A stretch of DNA of 64,000 nucleotides, taken from Diabrotica undecimpunctata. Taxonomy: Eukaryota > Arthropoda > Insecta > Coleoptera > Chrysomelidae. The stretch lies in NCBI RefSeq assembly GCF_040954645.1, contig NC_092806.1:146968429-147032428 (forward strand), in the 5' to 3' direction. The notes beneath the pieces were generated by a model, which ran no database searches, was not told the origin of the DNA, and was given only the letters and a program-made list of their open reading frames with translations. This document shows, in pieces, positions 32,815 to 43,779 of this stretch (positions are counted from its first letter, which is position 1; each line of letters opens with the position of its first letter). The position numbers were made by a program, and so were the translations under genes.

Positions 32815-33250
32815 TCACGATCCGATGGTAGTATACGCAGTGTCGTACCGTATTACTGTTAATTCAATTGCTGTTTGTAATGTCATCCTATTTTTATTGA
32901 CGTTTCAATTCCACTTCGGAAATCGTTTTCAAAATACAAACATTAGCAAATTAAACAATTTTTTTCTTCCCCTTTTTCCTCGCTATAAACAATTATGCTG
33001 AATTGTATTGAATTTCTAGTAATTCTTCTCAGTATACCCATCTTCACATATACTGGCTTTATAAATTATTCCGGTTTCGTTATATAGTGTTAGTGTTATT
33101 AATGCATCCTGTTAGGCTATTTGGTCCAACTTCTCCCTCCAAGTCTCCACAGGTAGACAGTATTCGTAAGGTATTTTACTTCCATTATTTTTTCAATAAT
33201 GACTCCACCGATTTTTTATGATCAAAAAATGTGTTAACCAACACATTTTT
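32815..33250. other. non-coding stretch with repeat-like words
   Basis: Includes TTTATTGACGTTTCAATTCC near 32895 followed by TTCGGAAATCG, wording I associate with dispersed repeats of insect genomes, though no second copy is in this window. No coding evidence. Confidence 0.35.
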
Positions 33251-33261
33251 TGATCATAAAA
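33214..33261. repeat. perfect 22-bp inverted repeat (hairpin)
   Basis: TTTTATGATCAAAAAATGTG followed by TT (33214-33235) faces its exact reverse complement at 33240-33261 across a 4-base loop AACC. It directly precedes the retroelement at 33255. No T run follows, and bacterial-type terminators do not apply to this genome. Confidence 0.9.
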
Positions 33262-35110
33262 TTAAACACAAATACACGAAAATACAAGACGACATAGATC
33301 AATGATAGATTATGTGGTCACAAACAGAAATATTCACCATAAACAGATAGTGGATGTGAGAAGTTTGACGTCACCCAATGTGGGAAGCGATCACTATTTG
33401 GTACTTGGTAAAATTAGATTCAATGAAAGATGGAAAGAGAAGCTTAAACAAACCAATTCAGAGGAAATAATAAAAATAGAAAATTTAGGGGATGACTCCA
33501 TAAAATCATTACATCAAAAAAGGCTAGGACAGAAAATACAAATGGAGAATATCGAAAATGAAAGCAATGTAGAGACTAGCTGGAGAAAACTTAAGAAAAA
33601 TATTCTGGATGCTGCCTGAGAAGCACTTGGAACGAAAATAATAAACAAAAAGTGGTCAACGAAAACGCCATGGTTTACACTAGAGGTTAAACAAAAATGT
33701 CACCAAAAAAAGAAAGCTTTCCTAAAATATAAGTCAGAAAAAACGAATGAATCATATGAAGACTATAAAAGAATAAGAACTGAAACTCATCAAATGGTAA
33801 GAAAAACAAAAACAGACTACTGGGAAAGATTCACAAAAGGACTAGAGATGGATTTCTATGGACAACAGAAACAAGTATGGCGCTTCATAAGACAACAAAG
33901 AAGCGAAATGAAAGAACTAGTTGAAATAGAACACATACAAGAGGATACATGGGTGGCCTTCCTGACAGAAATGTTTAAAAAACAAAACGAAGAACCTTTA
34001 CCAGAAACGCCAAATATAATAACTGATAAAAGAAAAGTCGCTGGAATACAACAAACCAGCATATATGTGTCTGATAGATTTGAAGAAAGCGTTTGATAGA
34101 GTGAGAATTCGGGACGCGATACATTTATTATATGAAAAGGGAATATCACTGGATTTGGTAAAAACCATTGAGAATATATATAAATAAAACATAGCTATGG
34201 TAAGATGTAAAGGAAAACTATCGCAACCTATCAAATATGAAACTGGCATTAGACAAGGAGATTCGCTGAGCCCATTAATATTTAATCTGATAATGGATGA
34301 AATCATAAAGAATGTTAAAAAAAAGAAGAGGATATAGAATGGGAGAAAAGGAAATAAGGATAATATGCTACGCCGACGACGCCGTAATAACAGCCGAAAA
34401 TGAAGATGACCTACAAAGATTAATTAAAGAATTCGAAGATACGGCGTTCATATACAACATGGAGATCTCAACAGAGAAAACTAAAGCGATAGTGATATCA
34501 GCGGAACCCAGAAGATGTAAACTAGTCGTAAATAACAAAATAATAGAACAAGTGATGGAAACTGAATACTTGGGAATAAAACTGTCAAGCTACGGAAAAG
34601 TGGAAGAAGAAGTACAAAAACAAGTTAACATGGCAAACAGAGCAGCAGGATGTCTCAACAACACAATCTGAAGAAACAAATACCTCACAACGGAAACGAA
34701 AACCAGGATATATAAATCAACAATAAGACCGATAATGACGTACACAGCGGAAACAAGAGCAGATACGGCGAAAACACAAAGACTACTGGAAACAACAGAA
34801 ATGAAAGTCTTACGAAAAATAACAAACCAAACTCTAAGAGACAGAGTAAGAAGTGAGGAAATACGAGCAAGATGTGGTATAGAGGAAATAAACGCGTGGA
34901 CCAAAAGAAGAAAAGTGAAATGGAATCAACATATCGAAAGAATGACAGAAAATAGAATAGTACGAATAGCAAGAGACAAATCGCCAAATGGAAGAATATC
35001 ATTGGGGCGACCGAGGAAAAGATGGTCAGACAACGTCAATTGAGGCTAAAAACCGAAGTAAAACAGGCATTTTGCCTATTTATAAAGTAGGAAGAAGAAG
35101 AAGAAGAAGA
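33255..35110 (+). pseudogene. RTE-type retrotransposon relic, 5'-truncated and internally deleted
   Basis: Begins in the endonuclease C-terminus (MIDYVVTNRNIHHKQ, NVGSDHYLVLGKIRF). The linker follows (WSTKTPWFTLEVKQKCHQKK, KQVWRFIRQQRSEMKELVEI). A deletion near 34058 removes the fingers of the polymerase. Then DLKKAFDRVRIRDAIHLLYE, GIRQGDSLSPLIFNLIMDE and ICYADDAVITAENEDDLQ (YADD intact) appear. The C-terminus has ETEYLGIKLSSYGKVEEEVQ, VLRKITNQTLRDRVRSEEIR and VKWNQHIERMTEN. Stops lie at 33617 and 34672, among others. The 3' tail is GGAAGAAGAAGAAGAAGAAG, ending at 35110. Confidence 0.85.
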
Positions 35111-35114
35111 CTCC

Positions 35115-36640
35115 AGCGATTTCTTATTTGCATCTGGTTGGTCCTTTACTGACTACTATTATTTTGGGTTTCTGAGTTAAGATCATTATATTACTAGTGA
35201 TTTTGCCTATTACCATGCGACGGGGGATCCAATCAATTGCATCTACAATCACTCCACTTAATTTTTTCTGTCTTCCTCCTATTTAAGGCTAGGACGGACG
35301 ACAACAGAATAATATTTTAATCTGTTGTACAACTTTCAGAACAAATAAGTCACTTTTGGAGAGTTGCTGAACTTTTTGCGTAAAGTCGTCTCATAAAATC
35401 CACCTACGTATAAAACCAGCGTATTTTACGTTGGCAATTTATTTGTTGGGAAATAAATTTTTTCTATTATTGTTTTTACCGATCACCAAATTCGCAGCCA
35501 TTTTTTTAGGATCAACAAAATTTTCAAAAGAATTAAAAATAAATTTTTTAAAATAATAAACTTCAGCATGAAAGGGCCGATCTTTTCATATCCAGATAAA
35601 TATTCTCCTATCTGACAGATATTTATCTGAAGGATAGACATTTATTTATAAAATAAAATGTACCCGTCTTTTTACGTTGTCATCATCTCGTCTGGGTCCT
35701 CGGCAGCGTAGCCTCCGTATATGAGTATCCATACCGGCCTGCGTGGCGAAGTTAGTACCACAGACGCAGATAACCATCTTCTTCGATGGTTAGTAGAATA
35801 GCTGGATGAGTAGGAAAAAATAACTTACCCACCACTTAGATAATTTGGGATCTGCGCTATTCTAAAAACTAAGCCTCCAGGGATCTGGAAAAGTGTACAG
35901 CCTTAAAAGAGTTCTAAAACCCGACTGGATAGTAACTGCACTGGTGCGCGCAGTCAAGAATCCCAAAGGGACCGGCCAAAGCTTGAATATGGCGCACACT
36001 ACCAATAGGGTACACCCTGTACAATCAGGAATCACTATTCGCCAAATCAGAGTACGCGCTCTAAGAAGTGCTCGTATTTCTGATCCAACGAATATCGATT
36101 CCCAGCTCTACCAACGAGAAGGTTTGTACTAAGATGATTTTATGTGGTAAGGATGAAACAAGACGTTTACCCAAACGCAAATATATTTGTAAGATAAATG
36201 TAAAATTTATTTCGTAACACACCAATATTTAATTAATTGTCAAAGAAATCACAATAATGTTTTAATATCTCTTTTGATTACACAATTTGTGGCGGTAGGA
36301 ATAAATTAAATTATGTAAGGAAAAATTTAATAACGAATAAAAAAATAATACATGTTTAATTATTCTTCTCAGGTTTTTCCATAACACTAAAATATTATAG
36401 TAAGGTTAGCACAAACATCTTCAATTTCAAAAAGTTCAGTAATGTCTTCATTTAGCAATTCATCTTCAAAATTTTGTTAATTTTGATCTCTCGCTAAGTT
36501 ATACTCGTAGAATGTTGCTATAGATTATAACTGTTGAACTTTTTCAACCTTACAGCCACTTACACTGGAGGAAATAGTACCTGAATCTTCTTTTCCATAC
36601 ATAAAAAGTTATGTTGCATATCTGGTTCTAATATGTAATA
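35115..36640. other. non-coding stretch, partly GC-richer
   Basis: 35690-36130 is less AT-rich with several CpG sites and a 79-codon plus-strand frame (35893-36132) of unknown nature. A small hairpin ACCATC/GATGGT lies near 35773. The rest is AT-rich. Possibly the remains of an LTR element, but no diagnostic signal was found. Confidence 0.35.
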
Positions 36641-36693
36641 AAACTTAGAATTACATATGCTATTTATCGATTTTAAACAAGCATATGACTCCC

Positions 36694-37071
36694 TGCATAT
36701 GAGCTGCCCACATGCCTAAAGAGAAAGGTGTTTGATCAGTGCGTCCTCCCAGTCTTGACGTACGGAGCAGAAACACTTACCTTAACAAAAGCAGCAGCTA
36801 CCAAACTGAGAGTCATGCAAGGAAGAATGGATCGGTCCATGTTAGGAATAACTCTGCGAGACAGAATAACCAACGAAGACATCAGGAGAAGAACCGGAGT
36901 GACTGACATCATAGAGAAGATAGCCAGACTAAAATGGAGATGGGCAGGACACATAGCCAGAATGACAGATGGGCGATGGACAAAGAGGTTATTGGAATGG
37001 AGGCCAAGGGAAGACAAGAGAAGCGTCGGTCGACCACGTCTGTTCTCTCTGACTCTTGAGGCTGGATGATG
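36694..37071 (+). pseudogene. RTE-type 3' end (group I) nested in another RTE-type copy
   Basis: A 378-bp insert is flanked by the 12-bp duplication ATATGACTCCCT (36682-36693 and 37072-37083). It encodes RKVFDQCVLPVLTYGAETLT, MLGITLRDRITNEDIRRRTG and LKWRWAGHIARMTDGRWTKR, then LLEWRPRED. Only the extreme C-terminus is present, a normal result of incomplete reverse transcription. The end is GAGGCTGGATGATG, a short TGATG-type tail. Confidence 0.85.
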
Positions 37072-37503
37072 ATATGACTCCCTAAATCGAACGATGCTAT
37101 ATGAGGCCACGAGAACATTAGTAATACCGGAAAAGCTTATAAGGCTAGTGAGAATGACGCTTAGGAACACGATGAATAGGGTAACAATGGAAGGAAGCTT
37201 TTCAAGATAGTTCACAGTGAATAGAGGTTTAAAACAAGGGGATCCGCTATCAACGAATTTATTCAACTTAGTATTAGAAGAAAATCGTAAGAAGATCAAA
37301 TATGAGCAAAAACATGACTATTTTCAATAGCAGGGAACAGTGCATAGCGTACGCGGATGGTGTGGTGATACTAGCGAGAACAAAAAAAAAACATTTAGAA
37401 AAAGTTTTCCAGAAATTTGAAGAAGAAGCGAAAACATACGGATTAATAATAAACCAAACAAAAACGCAATATATGGAAATGAGAGGAGACATAACAAAAT
37501 AAT

Positions 37504-37504
<1 letters not shown>

Positions 37505-37582
<78 letters not shown>
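37505..37582. repeat. (TA)n microsatellite
   Basis: About 39 uninterrupted TA units inside the RTE-type relic. It arose after insertion, as it splits the reading frame. Confidence 0.95.
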
Positions 37583-37586
<4 letters not shown>

Positions 37587-38229
37587 GGAGCAGAGACTGT
37601 CTAGTTTTGAGAAGGTGTCAGAATTTGAATACTTAGGAGAAACCATAACGAACACGGAAAAAGAAGAAAAAGAGATAGACAAAACAATAATAAAGGGAAG
37701 CAGAGCGATAGGGTTACTAAATTCATTACTGAAAGCAAAACATGTGTCAAGAACAGCTAAACTGCGAGTCTATGAGACAATAATCGGAACCTGAAACGTG
37801 AATTATGAACAAGCAGGAAGAAAAAAATGTAGAGATCTGGGAAAGAAAGTTGTTTAGAAAAATATTCGGAGGAATAAAGAAGGCAGACAATATTATTTGG
37901 AGAAGACGAACAAATAAAGAAATAATGAGGATATATGGAAAACCAGCAATTACGGCAAAAATACGAGGCGAAAGAGCTAGATGGCTTGGTCACATTATAC
38001 GAATGCCAGAGAACCGAAATGTTAAAACAATACTGAAGGAGGAAGAAATGGGGAGAGAATGGGGAAGAAAATGAAGGGCGTCCAAAGAAGAAATTGTTGG
38101 AAGCATTAAAGCAAGACTTGTCAGAAATAGGCGTGAGAAATTGGAGAGATAAAGCAAGGGACCGAAAAAAATGGACGGAAATAACCAAGTTTTTAGAAGT
38201 CAGGGGCCTATAAGGCCTGTAGCGCTGTT

Positions 38230-38975
38230 AATGTGTGTGTTTACAAAAAGTTAATATCTATTAAAGTGACAGTTTTGCGAAGCCGTTTATTTATGCACTG
38301 TTTTCCAGATTTAACAATCGTAAGGCTAATAAAGACATAAAAGTATAAATAATTAAGAAAAGCTGCGCTTTATTCCCATAAAAATGTAGAAATTCTCCTA
38401 ATAAGAACAACAATATGATCTTGTTTAAAATCAGATTGCTTTATAAGTAGCAGAAACTCCAAAGAAAGTCGAAATAATCGTAAAAGATAATGCTAAAAGC
38501 AACAATAGAGCGTATATGTGGGTAATATCTAATGACGTTGCATTAGGATTTTGTACATTTCTATTTAATGGTTTTGTAAACGACACCTTTAAAGAACTTT
38601 TCTTGGAGCAGAAATAAATTTCTTTGACAAACCTTTATGTGTAAAAATTCCATTAAAAAAAATGAATCCATCATTCATCAAAAAAATTCCATCAATTTAG
38701 ATCAGCTGTTATTGCTATTTCTTGTGTTATTCCTACTAATATTATTGTTTTTAACCATTTCTTTTTAACTATAATTTCAACTTAAGGCATTAATTTTTCT
38801 TTCCTTTTCTTACCGCATTATAAACAATAAAGAAAAAACTTTGCAAATGAAGTAAAAACTTCTTTTTGTACAATGGTATAAAATTTTATTATTAACATTT
38901 ATTAAAAATTATCCAAAATGGATTTATAAATTTTCAGTACGTGTTCGATCCTATCAGATCATCCTGACTGAAAAA
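38230..38975. other. AT-rich non-coding stretch
   Basis: No feature supported. It ends at the MITE. Confidence 0.45.
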
Positions 38976-38980
38976 CCTAA

Positions 38981-39201
38981 GGGCCGATTGTTCGAACACT
39001 AATCAAAACTTGATTGTAATCAAATATTTAATTAAAATCAAATACGTCACATTTTGAGGTTATGTTGACTGATTTTTTTTATTCAATTTTATTATTTTGC
39101 GTTTTAATTTAAAATAAACCATAATTAATCTCTCCCTGATGTTAATTTCATTAAATATTTGATTATAATCAAGTTTTGATTAGCGTTCGAAAAATCGGCC
39201 C
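38981..39201. mobile_element. 221-bp MITE with ~55-bp terminal inverted repeats
   Basis: The left end GGGCCGATTGTTCGAACACT (then AATCAAAACTTGATTGTAAT) and the reverse complement of the right end GGGCCGATTTTTCGAACGCT (then AATCAAAACTTGATTATAAT) match over about 55 bp with few differences. There is no coding capacity. GGGCC-type termini next to TAA on the left recall PIF/Harbinger-derived MITEs. The right flank is AAT rather than TAA, so the target duplication is not clean. Confidence 0.8.
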
Positions 39202-39204
39202 AAT

Positions 39205-39630
39205 GAGTATAACCATTTAAAAATGAATACAAAAAATGTACATATTTTAAAATTTAACATTATTTCGTATCAATAGCAGATATATTAAGATAAGATAAAT
39301 TTGCCACAATTTTTTTTCCAGTCTTGATCTTCAATCGTGTACAGTTTTGTTTGTTGTAATATGGATACCCGCTACAGCCGCGTGTGTCTTATGATAGCTA
39401 TCAATCACACTATCAGTACGACATACGCTCGGCTATAGCAAATGTCCTGAAATGCCCATATAATATTCCGCCAAATGGTTTCAACGGAAAAAGCAGTTCT
39501 TTGTGAATACTATTATTTTGTTTGACTTTACTTATGATCATCCGGCTTTATGTGAAAGAGATTTTAATATTCCTATTTTTTGGCCAATCATAATGACAAC
39601 AGTATCATAATATACTTTAAGCCTATATTA
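39205..39630. other. non-coding stretch
   Basis: AT-rich, with one GC-richer patch at 39360-39480 that contains the near-palindrome TGATAGCTATCA. Nothing coding. Confidence 0.4.
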
Positions 39631-39633
39631 TAA

Positions 39634-39977
39634 TATAACAATAAAACACTGAAAACTTTATTTTCCAAACTACCACAAAATTTACTATATCTTCAAATAC
39701 AAATTCTTCACATCCAAAATAATGGCCTTAAGCTATCTTTAGTAGAATCTATGGAAATTAACAAATTAAAAAATATAGACATAATTCTGAATGAACAACT
39801 TGAGACAAACAGTTCTTCCCTCCTTAATTTATTCAGTTATAGACTATAAAGCGAAAACACATACCAAAAATAGATCACTTGAGAAAGATACTCTTCCGAA
39901 ACAGCTGTAGTCATAAGATATTATAATAAATTTTGTAAAAGTTTTGAAAACGATGTTTTCAGTGTTTTATTGTTATA
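39634..39977. mobile_element. 344-bp element with perfect 23-bp inverted repeats
   Basis: TATAACAATAAAACACTGAA followed by AAC (39634-39656) is repeated exactly inverted at 39955-39977. The interior shows no protein of note. The size and the symmetric ends fit a small non-autonomous element. The target duplication is unclear because the flanks are TA-rich. Confidence 0.65.
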
Positions 39978-40263
39978 TAAAATAAATTTCCATCAGGTAA
40001 CGGTCGAATCTATCACCTATATTATAAATTATATATTTAAGAAGTAATTTTACCGATATACGAAGGGAAACGTACTTCATTCCGTCTTACCAGCAGTTCT
40101 CAAGAGCTAAAAATAGAGAAACACTTAACATGGAATGGCAAGTTGGACGAGATCTGAACATTCCTTTTTGTATATTATTTTCAGCACCGTATTAATCATT
40201 GATTTTATCAATACTATGCACATTGAAAACATAAAGAATAAATTATCGTGAAAACATCTACGT

Positions 40264-40494
40264 TTTATCTAAAGTAAACAAATTCGATTGAAGATCATAC
40301 AAGCGTATGCACCTACAAGTGCTCACAAAGACGAAGAAGTTGAATGGTTCGATAAAGACGTTAAAACTGCGAATCAAGAATTAACCCCTCACTATACTGT
40401 ACTGATGGGAGATCTAAACGCCAAAATAGACCACAGGCAGTATGATTCGGAGTTTTTAGTTGGAGCTCACGAACATGGAGGTAGAGACAGGTAA
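40264..40494 (+). pseudogene. RTE-type endonuclease fragment
   Basis: Encodes RLKIIQAYAPTSAHKDEEVE and continues HYTVLMGDLNAKIDHRQYD to a stop after GGRDR. QAYAPTS and GDLNAKI are two conserved blocks of the AP-type endonuclease of these elements (strand pairing and metal-site segments). Both ends are truncated in unrelated AT-rich DNA. Confidence 0.8.
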
Positions 40495-40499
40495 AACCT

Positions 40500-41268
40500 G
40501 AATTATTTGAATATCAATTTATTTACCGTCCTAAATGCCATTATAAATTAATCAAAAATTAGTTAATTTGTAAATAATTTTTAAGTAGGTACAATTGTTT
40601 AGAAATCTTAAAAATAAATTATTAAATTAAATGTGTATTAGTTATTCATCTCATAATATTTGTTATATGTCTCAACTCAAAATAAGAAATTGAAAATATA
40701 AACTTATAAACAATAATTATGCAATAAATAATAGGCTTTTTCACGTTTAATATCGAAAGTTAAGTTCAAAATAACAAATTAAAGCCAGTTTTTAAAAAAT
40801 TTTGAACAAAAATCATTGAAAATATAAACGAAATGCACATAAAAATCATTTTTGTTATGCACCGTGCAATTTTTTATTTATTACTCAGTCCAACACTGTC
40901 AGAATTTCGAGATTGCAGTCGAAGGTAGAACGTTTCAGTTTGGTTAGTATAATTCCACTTACAATAGAACCTTTCTACCTTTACGTGAATTTTGACTCCG
41001 CCTTCGCGCAGCTCCATGGTCAGGAGTGTTTGCAATATCTCTAACTACGACGTTAAAAATATGGTTAGATTTATTTGTATGCGTTAGTCTTGAGATTTTA
41101 AACTGGGAATGTTTCCAGGTTATTTTGCGATATTATTTGAAGCGGTTTGACGATAAATTTGGGTTAGCGGGGAAGGAAAACGGTAGATGCCGGTAAAATT
41201 AGGAAGGTCGAAGTGAATTCAAGTTTTAGGTTTGAAAAGATTAACGATTGAAGCGGTCGTGTTCAATT
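40500..41268. other. AT-rich non-coding stretch
   Basis: Two near-identical phrases, TTTTGAACAAAAATCATTGA and CATAAAAATCATTTTTGTTA, lie near 40800-40860. The 40900-41260 part is less AT-rich. It may be the left part of the element that contains the ~440-bp repeat. No coding evidence. Confidence 0.4.
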
Positions 41269-41269
41269 T

Positions 41270-41720
41270 AGTCGGAGGGAACCGGCAAATTTGTGAAAAA
41301 AGGTGATTTTTACTCAAAGTAATGTGTCAACTCTGAACGAGTAATTACTGTTTTTTTTGTTGTATGCCGTATCTCATATGAGAGATTTGTAAATGGCGTT
41401 TTACAACAACTTTGAAGTATAACCACGATGGTCCCAGTTTTTTAAGAAGCCGTTTCCAGGGTGTGTCCAATGTGCCATGTTTCAACCTCAAATTTCAATG
41501 TTCGATGTCCTAAGAAGCGTTTCAGAACATAATTCGAAATGTGAAATGCAGTTTTTTGTTCCAGTGGCAGAAATTTTAGTAGGTCCAGTTTCCGACCCCA
41601 GTTACAATCAAGGTAACTTTTTTTGTGTTAAACTTTTAAAGTAAAGATGGACATTTTTTTCCTAATAATTGCTTTCATTAAAATTTAAAGAAATTGTAAT
41701 AATTAAAATTATACGTGTTA
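41270..41720 (+). repeat. ~440-bp dispersed repeat, copy 2
   Basis: Matches 6630-7075. This copy differs in the middle (deletions and substitutions around 41410-41580), but the outer parts align well, including GCCGTATCTCATATGAGAG. Confidence 0.75.
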
Positions 41721-42003
41721 GGGCGTGGTCATAGCTGTCATAATAGTTCTCAGTTTTAAATTTCAAGTATTGACATCTGACAGCTAGTTTTATTTTTTGA
41801 CATTAGTTTGTTTTCTTTTTAGAAAAAGGTTAACCTATATGAACAGTCTGATTTTAAAGATATTTCCTTATTTGTAATAATTTATTTCTGCCACAGTTTA
41901 TAGCCAGACATACTTAGTAAGTTTTTTCTTCTTTGTTATTTTAGTATAAATCTTTGTAACTATTAATATAGTATTTTGTACCATTTATGTGAGACTGTAA
42001 TAA

Positions 42004-42965
42004 ATCCACAAGGAAACAAAGTTCCTGTATTTGGCTATATACCATATATTAAAAAAATTTTGAATAAAATCCTTTATAAAAAGGTATATAAAAAACCCAG
42101 TTGGGCTATGTTGAATTGACAAAACGTTTTCGGAATAAGTATTCCATCATCAGTGTCCTAAAATAGTATTTAACCACTTAATTAAAAAGAACATGAAATT
42201 ATAAGTTTTCACTAAGGTTAATGTAAAATGTGGTTAATACTTACTAGTTAATACATGGATGTAGCCACTAAATATGTGGGTAAAAACCCTTTAAAAATTA
42301 TTAAATGATATTTAGTTTACATTATGTCTAATTTACAGTTGAGATGTTAAAGTTACCGTTGGATTGGTAACATGGCGACATATGACTCTACATTAAGTTG
42401 CAAGTCCTGAGACGGTATGTCTACGAGGACTTTGTCAAAGCAACTGATTGTAATGACAATCTTGGCAGGTTATGACGGAAGTTATGACAGAGCAGTCAGT
42501 GTAACTGTATATGTCTATTTAAGACAGAAGCCAACGTTGTTTAAAATTGTGAAAGTTGAAATAAAATAAAATTATAACAGTATCAACCATCAATGTTATT
42601 GTTATAGATTATGTATGTGAAATGAAATTGTGGTGAGAAAATTATGTGATTATAGTTAGGCAACCAACTATACAGTGTCAAGTGGTGTGATGAAAAGATT
42701 CTAATATAAGGCCCTTTATGTTTTAATAACATTTGGTACCTGGAAAATGGAAACTAGACACAGGTGGAAAGTTGGGTTCTTGAAAAAGTATAGGAATTAA
42801 TATATTTAATATGTGAGGATGTTATTCAATGAATGAAATAAAACTATTATGATATAAAGTTCATGTAAAAATTGACTTATAACTCAATTATATTAGGCCC
42901 TGTATGTCAAAAAACAACATTTGGTACCTGGAAAATGTAAAACTTCTTGAGTTGCAAGTTCATGA
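42004..42965 (+). repeat. ~960-bp dispersed repeat (direct copy)
   Basis: Reverse complement of 24991-25898. It starts ATCCACAAGGAAAC and contains AAACGTTTTCGGAATAAG and CTACGAGGACTTTGTCAAAG. It ends near GAGTTGCAAGTTCATGAA. It lacks the extra foldback arm seen at 24880-24965. It continues to the right into related ~190-bp tandem units. Confidence 0.8.
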
Positions 42966-43160
42966 ATATAAATATCTGATTGGATGTTGACAAACTGAGT
43001 GAAGTAGTTATATTTTGTGTGTTGACAAGTATGAAATGGACAAAATTTGATGGTTGAAAGTGGTTTTGTAATATATTGGTCGTAAAGTACTCAACTTATA
43101 ACTTGAGAAAAGGCCCTATCTGTTATAAAGCAATACTAGGTACATAGGAAAATAAAAGAT
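42700..43160 (+). repeat. divergent ~190-bp tandem units
   Basis: Three related segments begin GGCCCTTTATGTTTTAATAA (42710), GGCCCTGTATGTCAAAAAAC (42896) and GGCCCTATCTGTTATAAAGC (43113). Each is followed by a (T/C)GGTACCTGGAAAATG-like word. Spacing is about 185 and 217 bp. The array overlaps the right end of the ~960-bp repeat. Confidence 0.6.
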
Positions 43161-43329
43161 TAAGTTATAAGTTGGTAAGTTGAATGAACTGTTGGTCTAT
43201 ATTGACTATAATAGTAAAATGAAATTGTTGTAGGTGGCTCTGTTAAATTTGAGTAAAGAGAATGAAAATTGAGGTGTTTTTGAGAAACTGTAATAAATGT
43301 TCAATTTATTTCTCTGAACCATTTTGTCT

Positions 43330-43603
43330 ATTTATTTTAAGAAAAGTCTCCTGACCTCTCTTTTGTGTTTTTAGGAAAGAAAAGCCTCTCTCTTTCATCC
43401 AGCAGGAAGTTTCCTCTAAGTGGCGTCGCATTTCAAATAGCTAGAGGGAACTCTTGTGTTTTGTTTATCTGTTTGTTCCAGGAGATTCATGTAAGTACCC
43501 TTTTGTTTCATTTTTTGTAGTTGTCCCAATCTAATCCCCCTGTTTCATTCACTTATCCACGACCCAGCTACTCCAAATAAACCCTGAGAGCCGTTCGCAT
43601 AAG
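43330..43603 (+). repeat. ~270-bp dispersed repeat, copy 2
   Basis: Matches 3698-3964 in the same orientation, from TTTAAGAAAAGTCTC to CCGTTCGCATAAG. It is slightly more complete than copy 1 at its right end (CTACTCCAAATAAACCCTGA). Confidence 0.75.
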
Positions 43604-43779
43604 TTTTGATTGGTTTTGCTTGCCCTATCTCTGCCCCAATAATTTCTGTCCTAATTTTCAACCCCTTATAGCAACACCCTATGTGGTAGGCAAAATATTT
43701 CGTTACACAGTACATTTCAGTTATGTTACAGTTCATCTTCTTGTATATTTTATGTACATATATTTATCATGTCGTATTT

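Larger units (their letters stand above)
36645..38225 (+). pseudogene. RTE-type retrotransposon relic (host of a nested insertion)
   Basis: Starts LFIDFKQAYDSL (catalytic D). It is interrupted by an insertion at 36694-37071 and resumes NRTMLYEATRTLVIPEKLIR. GLKQGDPLSTNLFNLVLEE follows. The catalytic box reads CIAYADGVVILAR, that is YADG, with one essential aspartate lost. A (TA)n tract at 37505-37582 disrupts the frame before SEFEYLGETITNTEKEEKEI. The C-terminal part reads NKQEEKNVEIWERKLFRKIF, WRRRTNKEIMRIYGKPAI and ARWLGHIIRMPENRNVKTIL. It ends in a non-coding 3' tail near 38225. The endonuclease and fingers are missing. Confidence 0.8.

Noticed and set aside
34685..35002. Hydrophobic minus-strand frames of about 105 codons
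   Set aside because: Shadow of the plus-strand retroelement C-terminus.
36736..37299. 187-codon minus-strand frame
   Set aside because: Antisense to two RTE-type fragments and spans their junction.
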